DNA from: JBCDBD01 sp039184335
GTDB taxonomy: Bacteria; Bacteroidota; Bacteroidia; Flavobacteriales; Flavobacteriaceae
Length of the DNA: 45,951 bases
Assembly: GCA_039184335.1 (NCBI GenBank)
Contig: JBCDBD010000029.1
Location: forward strand, 1 to 45,951
Direction of reading: 5' to 3'
The translations under genes and the position numbers were made by a program. The first letter of the stretch is position 1; every line of letters starts with the position of its first letter. Below are positions 40,617-45,951 of this stretch, piece after piece. The notes under the pieces are model-generated. The model made no database searches and was not told where the DNA came from. It was given only the letters and a program-made list of their open reading frames with translations.

Positions 40617-41807
40617 ATGAAGACCATTGACCAATTCAATTTTGAAAATAAAAGCGCACTGATCCGTGTAGATTTTAATGTTCCGCTCGATAGTGGTTTC
40701 AACGTGACCGACACCAGTAGGATAGAAGCGGCAAAGCCCAGCATCATAAAGGTGCTTGAAGATGGGGGAAGCACTGTTTTGATGAGCCATTTGGGAAGGC
40801 CGAAAGGGAAAGTGAATCCGGCGATGTCACTTTCACATATTTGTGATTCCGTTGCTGAAATCATAGGGGTGCAAGTCAAATTTGTAGAGGATTGTATAGG
40901 GGATGAAGTCACTTCAGCAGTTCAAGAACTGAAGCCCGGGGAAGTGCTCTTATTGGAAAACCTGCGTTTTCACCCACAAGAGGAAGCTGGAGATCGTGAT
41001 TTTGCAGAAAAGCTGTCAAAAAACGGTGATATTTATATCAATGACGCCTTTGGCACGGCACATCGTGCGCATGCCTCTACAACCATTGTTGCGGATTTTT
41101 TTCCTGCGAACAAAGGCTTTGGGTACCTTTTGGCGAAAGAGATCAAGGCAATTGAAAAGGTCATGCAAACTGGCGAAAAGCCCGTAACGGCCATTCTTGG
41201 TGGAGCAAAAGTGTCTTCAAAGATTACCATTATAGAAAATATTCTTGATAAGGTTGACCATCTTATAATTGGGGGGGGAATGACCTATACTTTTATCAAG
41301 GCGAAAGGGGGCAATGTAGGGGATTCCATTTGTGAGAATGATAAAATGGACTTGGCACTGAATATCTTAAATGAGGCTGAAAAAAAAGGGGTACAGGTAC
41401 ACTTGCCTGTCGATGTCGTTGCTGCAGATGCTTTTGACAATAGCGCAAACACCCAGATTGTTGCCGTTGACAGCATACCTGATGGTTGGCAAGGGCTCGA
41501 TGCTGGCCCAGAAAGTCTATCGACCTTTAAAACTGTAATATTGGCTTCAAAGACCATTCTATGGAATGGCCCAGTAGGTGTCTTCGAAATGGAAAATTTT
41601 GCAAAAGGAACTATTGCCATAGGAAATTATATCGATAAGGCAACCCAAAAAGGAGCCTTTTCATTAGTTGGTGGAGGAGATTCTGTCGCAGCGGTGAAGC
41701 AATTTGGTTTTCAAGATAAGGTCAGCTATGTCTCTACAGGTGGAGGTGCAATGCTGGAAAGCCTCGAAGGACAAACTTTACCTGGCATTGCAGCAATAAT
41801 GGATTGA
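40617..41807 (+). CDS. pgk: Phosphoglycerate kinase
   Basis: Glycolytic enzyme that transfers phosphate from 1,3-bisphosphoglycerate to ADP. The 396-residue length is standard. Seen: the signature ALIRVDFNVPLD near residue 15, the substrate motif SHLGRPKG, LLLENLRFHPQEE, AILGGAKVSSKI, the nucleotide-binding LWNGPVGVFE, and the C-terminal GGGDSVAAVKQFG followed by YVSTGGGAMLESLEG. It has its own promoter box and diverges from holB. A weak hairpin at 41848-41863 follows. Confidence 0.97.
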   Translation: MKTIDQFNFENKSALIRVDFNVPLDSGFNVTDTSRIEAAKPSIIKVLEDGGSTVLMSHLGRPKGKVNPAMSLSHICDSVAEIIGVQVKFVEDCIGDEVTSAVQELKPGEVLLLENLRFHPQEEAGDRDFAEKLSKNGDIYINDAFGTAHRAHASTTIVADFFPANKGFGYLLAKEIKAIEKVMQTGEKPVTAILGGAKVSSKITIIENILDKVDHLIIGGGMTYTFIKAKGGNVGDSICENDKMDLALNILNEAEKKGVQVHLPVDVVAADAFDNSANTQIVAVDSIPDGWQGLDAGPESLSTFKTVILASKTILWNGPVGVFEMENFAKGTIAIGNYIDKATQKGAFSLVGGGDSVAAVKQFGFQDKVSYVSTGGGAMLESLEGQTLPGIAAIMD

Positions 41808-41847
41808 GCTATCCGTTTTATACACTAGGGTTTTTATGGATATAAAG

Positions 41848-41863
41848 TAAGGTTTAGACCTTA
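41848..41863 (+). terminator. Weak terminator-like hairpin after pgk
   Basis: TAAGGT and ACCTTA pair around TTAG, followed by AAATTTTAGTTTTT. The stem is short and AT-rich, so this is a tentative terminator in the 118-base gap before the lytic transglycosylase gene. Confidence 0.35.
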
Positions 41864-41925
41864 AAATTTTAGTTTTTCGAAAAAAAGGCCCATTTTAGCC
41901 GACCCCACTCCAAACTACGACCACA

Positions 41926-43545
41926 ATGAACAGATATAACAAAAGCTTGTTATGCACTTTTTTTGTCAATATGTTTTTGGGGCTACTGGCACAAGAGCCA
42001 GACAGAACCGTACCATTAGACACCATAGGCACACCATCACGTCAGGCACAGCAAAATCCTGCGCACATAACACTGCAGCCGACAACAAGAATTGACGGAA
42101 ATAGAGCCGAATTGGCTTCGGGCCACCAAGACGGAAGGGATTCCTTTCAGTTAAAGGATCTGGAGGTTGCCAGAAAATATGATAGTCTTTGGCTAAAAGA
42201 GCTTCATAGAAATGCATCGCTTTTTGGGGCCATGTATGAAGAGGTACAGAATCCAGATACTACCCAGTTACTTGATTTGCCAACCGATACCTTAAAGACC
42301 CGTCTGAGGAAGCTTGACGAAAAAACACCCTTTAACATCACATACAGCCCCTCATTGGAAAGGGTGATCAAGTCTTTTTTAGTGAGACGAAAAGATTTGA
42401 TGGAACGAATGTTGACGGCGAGTCAATTCTATTTTCCCTTGTTTGAACAAGAGCTCGACAATCATAATATTCCCTTAGAAATCAAATACCTGGCCATAGT
42501 GGAATCTGCGTTGAATCCGAAGGCGAAATCAAGGGTAGGGGCTACAGGCCTTTGGCAGTTTATGTACACCACCGGAAAGATGTATGGACTTGATGTCAGC
42601 AGCTATGTCGATGAACGTAGCGACCCTATTTTTTCAACTTCGGCAGCATGCAAGTATCTTTCGAAACTCTATGAAATCTTTGGGGATTGGGATTTGGCCC
42701 TGGCAGCATATAATTCAGGCCCTGGTAATGTCAACAAAGCTATTCGAAGGTCTGGGGGCCATCAAAACTATTGGAACATTAGAAACTTTCTTCCCCGTGA
42801 AACCGCAGGATATGTGCCCGCATTTTTGGCAACCATGTACCTTTTTGAATATGCAGAAGAACATGGTTTATTGCGTAAAAATGTAGAGAGGCCCTATTTT
42901 GAAACAGATACGGTACATATAAAACATCTCATCACTTTTGATCAGATATCGGAAACAGTAGGAATAAGTCTTGAAGAACTCGAGATGCTGAATCCATCCT
43001 ACAAATTGAAGATCATTCCAAAGATTGAAGGAAAAACCTATGCCCTAAGGTTGCCCAAACAAATGATTGGAAAATTCGTGACGAATGAAGACGCCATTTA
43101 TACCTATGCCAAAAAACAACTTGATTCTTTAGAAAAACCGCTTCCACAATTGGTCGAGAGCAAAAACAAGATACGCTATAAGGTGCGCAGTGGGGATTAC
43201 TTGGGCAAAATAGCCGAGCGCTATGGAGTTGGGGTTAGCCAAATCAAGCGATGGAACGGATTGCGGAGCAATAACTTAAGAATAGGACAGCGGTTGACCA
43301 TATTTCCAAGAAAACCAGTTGTTGCGCAAACACCGCCCAAAAAGACTTCAAATGGGAAGACTACGGTAAAGAATCCCATTGGTGACACATCAAAGGTCCA
43401 TGTTGTCCAAAAAGGGGATTCATTATGGACGATATCACGAAAATATCCTGGAGTTTCTATTGAAAATTTGCGAGAATGGAACAGTCTTAGTGGTAACAAT
43501 CTAAAACCAGGCACAAAATTAAAATTGTGCGATTGTTCTTCGTAA
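41926..43545 (+). CDS. MltD-like lytic transglycosylase with LysM domains
   Basis: A 539-residue exported enzyme that cleaves peptidoglycan glycan strands. Seen: an N-terminal signal (FFVNMFLGLLAQEPD); a low-complexity stretch to about 80; the SLT domain at about 145-290 with catalytic E193 in AIVESALNP, GATGLWQFMYTTGKMYGL and LALAAYNSGPGNVNKAI; a diverged LysM-like segment (LITFDQISETVGISLEELE); and two clear C-terminal LysM domains, about 412-460 (YKVRSGDYLGKIAERYGVGV) and 487-537 (VVQKGDSLWTISRKYPGVSI). LysM binds GlcNAc-containing glycan. The order SLT then LysM is that of MltD. The DUF4837 gene follows by 12 bases. Confidence 0.92.
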   Translation: MNRYNKSLLCTFFVNMFLGLLAQEPDRTVPLDTIGTPSRQAQQNPAHITLQPTTRIDGNRAELASGHQDGRDSFQLKDLEVARKYDSLWLKELHRNASLFGAMYEEVQNPDTTQLLDLPTDTLKTRLRKLDEKTPFNITYSPSLERVIKSFLVRRKDLMERMLTASQFYFPLFEQELDNHNIPLEIKYLAIVESALNPKAKSRVGATGLWQFMYTTGKMYGLDVSSYVDERSDPIFSTSAACKYLSKLYEIFGDWDLALAAYNSGPGNVNKAIRRSGGHQNYWNIRNFLPRETAGYVPAFLATMYLFEYAEEHGLLRKNVERPYFETDTVHIKHLITFDQISETVGISLEELEMLNPSYKLKIIPKIEGKTYALRLPKQMIGKFVTNEDAIYTYAKKQLDSLEKPLPQLVESKNKIRYKVRSGDYLGKIAERYGVGVSQIKRWNGLRSNNLRIGQRLTIFPRKPVVAQTPPKKTSNGKTTVKNPIGDTSKVHVVQKGDSLWTISRKYPGVSIENLREWNSLSGNNLKPGTKLKLCDCSS

Positions 43546-43557
43546 ATTTAGAAACAT

Positions 43558-44547
43558 ATGAAAAAAGTGTTGATATTGCTGATTACCAGTATGCTATTGG
43601 TGAACACTTCATGCAAAGACAGTAACACCAAAAAACCCTTTTTACCTCCATCTACAGGCGGCATCAATTCACTTATGGTGGTCATGGACACCGAATTGTG
43701 GAAAGGAGGTGTAGGGGATCGAATTCGAGAACATTTTGCGGCGCCTGTTCTTGGGCTACCTTGGGAAGAACCTAGATTTACCATCACACAATTGCCCCCA
43801 CAGGTTTTCACCGGAGCAGTGACGAACTCTAGATCGATACTCTATGTACAACAAGACAGTTTATCGTTGGCACATGTCAAATCAAACGTATATGCAATCC
43901 CGCAAAAAGTGGCCGTTATAAAAGGGAGGGACTATCATGAGCTCATTCAAAATGTCGATACATTGGCACAGACTGCAATACAGGCTTTTAAGGCACTTGA
44001 AATCAGTGAGGCCCAGAAACGGTTTACAAGATCACTGAACAAAGAGAAAGCGCTCCAAGAAGAATTTGGTATCAACTTGACCATGCCCTCGGTCTATCAG
44101 GTTGGCAAACATGAAGAAAATTTTGTGTGGATTGATAGACAGATACAAAAAGGGACGATGAACATTATTGCATATACAATGCCTGAAGATAGCTTTGCCA
44201 ATGATTCTACTTTTGTGCGTGATATTGTGAAAATGCGTGATTCCATCGGAAAAAGATACATACCAGGGCCAGATATGCCTGGAAAAAAGACGTTTATGAT
44301 GACAGAGAAGGCTTTTGCACCTTATGTCTTCCCAACTGAAATAGGAGGAAAGAAAGCCGCTGAGGCTAGGGGTATTTGGGAAATCAATGGATATCCCATG
44401 GCAGGTCCCTTTCTCACATATATCATCAATGATAAAGAAAAAAAGCGAATGTTGGTCCTTGAGGGATTCACTTTTGCCCCATCTACAGAAAAAAGGGATT
44501 ACATGTTCGAATTGGAAGCCATTCTCAAGACCTTGGCTTTTGAATGA
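43558..44547 (+). CDS. DUF4837 lipoprotein
   Basis: A 329-residue lipoprotein with signal MKKVLILLITSMLLVNTSC and the lipid-carrying Cys at residue 19. The sequence GGINSLMVVMDTELWKGGVG near residue 40 and the later segments KNVYAIPQKVAVIKGRDYHE (read from the translation as SNVYAIPQKVAVI) and GIWEINGYPMAGPF are typical of DUF4837, a Bacteroidota family of unknown function. It begins 12 bases after the lytic transglycosylase and is almost surely cotranscribed with it, which hints at an envelope or cell-wall role. A strong hairpin lies 20 bases after its stop. Confidence 0.85.
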   Translation: MKKVLILLITSMLLVNTSCKDSNTKKPFLPPSTGGINSLMVVMDTELWKGGVGDRIREHFAAPVLGLPWEEPRFTITQLPPQVFTGAVTNSRSILYVQQDSLSLAHVKSNVYAIPQKVAVIKGRDYHELIQNVDTLAQTAIQAFKALEISEAQKRFTRSLNKEKALQEEFGINLTMPSVYQVGKHEENFVWIDRQIQKGTMNIIAYTMPEDSFANDSTFVRDIVKMRDSIGKRYIPGPDMPGKKTFMMTEKAFAPYVFPTEIGGKKAAEARGIWEINGYPMAGPFLTYIINDKEKKRMLVLEGFTFAPSTEKRDYMFELEAILKTLAFE

Positions 44548-44567
44548 AATTTGTATTGTTCCCTTGA

Positions 44568-44599
44568 CCAAGAACGGCCTTGATTAGGGCCGTTCTTGG
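44568..44599 (+). terminator. Strong hairpin after the DUF4837 gene
   Basis: CCAAGAACGGCC and GGCCGTTCTTGG form a perfect 12-bp stem with an 8-base loop. There is no T-tract on the plus strand, so it may act as an mRNA-stabilising hairpin or as a terminator of the converging small gene at 44630-44800 as well. Confidence 0.7.
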
Positions 44600-44629
44600 T
44601 GTATGCTAGTTATATAAAGTATTGCAATT

Positions 44630-44800
44630 TTAATCAAAGGCAAAGCCGGTCGAAATTCTATAGATAAAGGCATAGAGCACTACGAAGAACATCACAAAGC
44701 AAAACCAAGAAAAAAGCTTAAAATACCTAGTAACCAAAAAATGTCCTAAGTTTTTAAAGGCATCCATATAGATTTCCTTTACGAGTACAAGTCTTTTCAT
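44630..44800 (-). CDS. DUF6747-like small membrane protein (56 residues)
   Basis: A short frame on the minus strand encodes 56 residues: MKRLVLVKEIYMDAFKNLGH, a middle part with FKLFSWFCF and a hydrophobic helix (VMFFVVLYAFIYRIS), and the end TGFAFD. From memory, this pattern (VKEIY-x-x-AF-x-NLG, W/F-rich helix, YAFIYR-x-xTGFAFD) is a small family kept in flavobacteria, DUF6747, of unknown function. One membrane helix with a basic N-terminal side is expected. It converges on the DUF4837 gene, with a 12-bp hairpin between them. I found no exact promoter box upstream. Confidence 0.72.
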   Translation of the reverse strand: MKRLVLVKEIYMDAFKNLGHFLVTRYFKLFSWFCFVMFFVVLYAFIYRISTGFAFD

Positions 44801-44886
44801 ATTTTAACGTCTTTTACATTGAACAGCATACGAAGTTCATTAAATGCATCGGCAAAAAAGAACTATGGCGTTCAACGACAAAAAAA

Positions 44887-45039
44887 ATGGATAAATTCAA
44901 GCCGTATACCAAAGACCTCGATGAAAGACCAGAAACCCCTGATAAAATGGCACTATCCCGTGTTCATTTTATCGATTGTTATGGCTTGAAAAGATCGATT
45001 AAAGGGTTTGGGGGCTTAGAAAAAAGAAACCCCTCCTAA
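44887..45039 (+). CDS. Candidate small ORF (50 residues)
   Basis: ATG after an A-rich run (seven A) opens a 50-residue frame: MDKFKPYTKDLDERPETPDK, then MALSRVHFIDCYGLKRSIKG and FGGLEKRNPS. The A-rich leader is favourable for Bacteroidota initiation. No known family comes to mind, and its last codons overlap the hairpin that ends the OmpA-family transcript, which speaks against it. Kept only as a candidate in the 283-base gap 44801-45083. Confidence 0.25.
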   Translation: MDKFKPYTKDLDERPETPDKMALSRVHFIDCYGLKRSIKGFGGLEKRNPS

Positions 45040-45060
45040 AAAAGCAAAAAGGAAGGGTTT
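45027..45060 (-). terminator. Terminator of the OmpA-family gene
   Basis: AAACCCCTCC and GGAAGGGTTT pair with one mismatch around a 14-base loop. On the minus strand the stem is followed by CTTTTTTC, which fits an intrinsic terminator 23 bases after the OmpA-family stop. Confidence 0.65.
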
Positions 45061-45083
45061 TATGTAGCGTAAGGTCGTTGGTG

Positions 45084-45951
45084 TTACATGTTCACTATAA
45101 TGAATTCAGACCTCCTGTTCTGGCGATGTTTTTCTTTGCCACAACGGTTATTATCATTGCAATCGTTTAATAAGTGTTCTTCACCATAACCGATGGCACT
45201 TTCAATCCTATCTGAATCAATACCTTTGGAAATTAGGTAATCCTTGGTTGATTTTGCTCTTTTGTCAGATAGGAATTTGTTGTACTGCCTTGAGCCCAAG
45301 GCATCGGTATGCGATTCGATCTTGATGACCATGCTCGGATACTCGTTCATAACCGCCACTAATTTATCCAGTTCTTTGGCAGCATCATCCCTGATTGATG
45401 ATTGGTCAAAATCAAAGAAAATGGCTTCTGTTTCAAGCTTTTTGACACCTTCGTCCTGTACGATCATGTTTTTTAGCTTTTTGAGTTTGATCTCGGTTTC
45501 GATGACTCGATTGTCTAAGGTGGCTATAGGAATCTCTTCCTTGAAATATTGGTTTTGCTCTATTTTGATCGTGTAATCAGTATTGCTTTCCAATTCTTCA
45601 AAAACAAAGCTGCCATCTTCATTGGTGACGACCTGCTTAAGCTTTTTGTTGTTTTCATCCAATAGTACTACCAGAGCATTTGGCAAAACCTCTCCTGCAA
45701 GTGATTCTGAGATGACACCTGTAATGGCATTCAAGTTCTCAGTTGCTTCTTCAGGCACCAAAAGCTTAAAGGAATAGATGTCATCATCACCTTTACCCCC
45801 TTTTCTATTTGAGGCAAAGTAACCTTCTTTCGTTTCCTCCCTCACGATGTATGAAAAATCATCTGAAGAACTGTTAATGGGCTGTCCGAGATTTGTAACT
45901 TTGTGAAAACCGCCGTTTTCATACATTGCTTGAAAGATATCTAAGCCTCCA
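45084..45951 (-). CDS. OmpA-family protein, C-terminal part (5' end beyond window)
   Basis: The frame stays open to the window edge (GGLDIFQAMYENGGFH at the top), so the gene starts outside; at least 288 residues are visible. Seen: the end of a WD40-like PD40 propeller (YFASNRKGGKGDDDIYSFKL), a carboxypeptidase-regulatory-like beta domain (ITGVISESLAGEVLPNALVV), and an OmpA domain (AIFFDFDQSSIRDDAAKELD, IESHTDALGSRQYN, NRRSEFIIVNM) that binds the peptide of peptidoglycan. The whole architecture (PD40, regulatory-like domain, OmpA) is common in Bacteroidota, often in partnership with PorP/SprF barrels; whether it serves the spr operon here is not shown. The ATG at 45926 is internal, not the start. 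Confidence 0.9.
   Translation of the reverse strand, partial: GGLDIFQAMYENGGFHKVTNLGQPINSSSDDFSYIVREETKEGYFASNRKGGKGDDDIYSFKLLVPEEATENLNAITGVISESLAGEVLPNALVVLLDENNKKLKQVVTNEDGSFVFEELESNTDYTIKIEQNQYFKEEIPIATLDNRVIETEIKLKKLKNMIVQDEGVKKLETEAIFFDFDQSSIRDDAAKELDKLVAVMNEYPSMVIKIESHTDALGSRQYNKFLSDKRAKSTKDYLISKGIDSDRIESAIGYGEEHLLNDCNDNNRCGKEKHRQNRRSEFIIVNM

Noticed and set aside
44032..44571. 179-residue frame on the minus strand
   Set aside because: Antisense shadow of the DUF4837 gene, which has a lipoprotein signal and family pattern.

Overview
The window looks like chromosomal DNA of a member of the Flavobacteriaceae (Bacteroidota). The evidence is a type IX secretion/gliding gene cluster (SprB-type giant adhesin, PorP/SprF barrels, type B C-terminal sorting domains), several families found mostly in this group (DUF2807, DUF4175, DUF4837, a DUF6747-like small protein), AT-rich intergenic DNA, and promoter boxes of the Bacteroidota type (TAnnTTTG, best example TTTG-N18-TACATTTG before tRNA-Cys). 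Genus cannot be assigned from the sequence. I see no insertion sequence, phage, integrase or CRISPR array.

Layout. 1-311: AT-rich intergenic DNA. 312-3896 (+): rnr (RNase R), a DUF2807 exported protein and a LysE-type exporter. 3901-4410 (-): terminator, tRNA-Cys with a clear promoter, and folB. 4462-24069 (-): a compact 19.6 kb operon whose order matches sprC-sprD-sprB-sprF of Flavobacterium johnsoniae; the sprB homologue encodes about 4,762 residues with about 42 SprB-type repeats. 24327-26012 (+): glnS, facing an SPFH/band-7 protein (-) across a strong shared terminator. 27272-31195 (-): an outer-membrane DUF3187-like protein, gltX and an alkane-monooxygenase-type alkB. 31261-36951 (+): a large DUF4175 membrane/coiled-coil protein, ybeY (overlapping) and mnmG. 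37307-38882 (+): a SAM methyltransferase and an OmpH/Skp-like lipoprotein. 38940-40489 (-): DoxX-like protein and holB. 40617-44547 (+): pgk, a LysM lytic transglycosylase and a DUF4837 lipoprotein. 44630-44800 (-): a 56-residue DUF6747-like membrane protein. 45084-45951 (-): the C-terminal part of an OmpA-family protein cut by the window end.

How genes work together. The spr operon encodes the surface adhesin (SprB), its probable outer-membrane secretion/anchoring partner (SprF), a barrel-coiled coil-double SPOR fusion (SprD) and a second type B cargo (SprC); together these suggest gliding motility or surface adhesion. The two aminoacyl-tRNA synthetases, tRNA-Cys, MnmG, YbeY and RNase R form a translation/RNA maturation theme. 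MltD-like, OmpA-like, SPOR and OmpH-like proteins serve the envelope.

The most notable non-genic signal is a pair of identical perfect 16-bp palindromes, TGTTCCACGTGGAACA, at 35058-35073 and 36961-36976, one on each side of mnmG. They match the ParB-binding parS consensus and suggest that the window lies near the chromosome origin. Other observations are an unrelated module embedded between SprB repeats, a poly-G hairpin, a possibly leaderless holB, and two candidate small ORFs.
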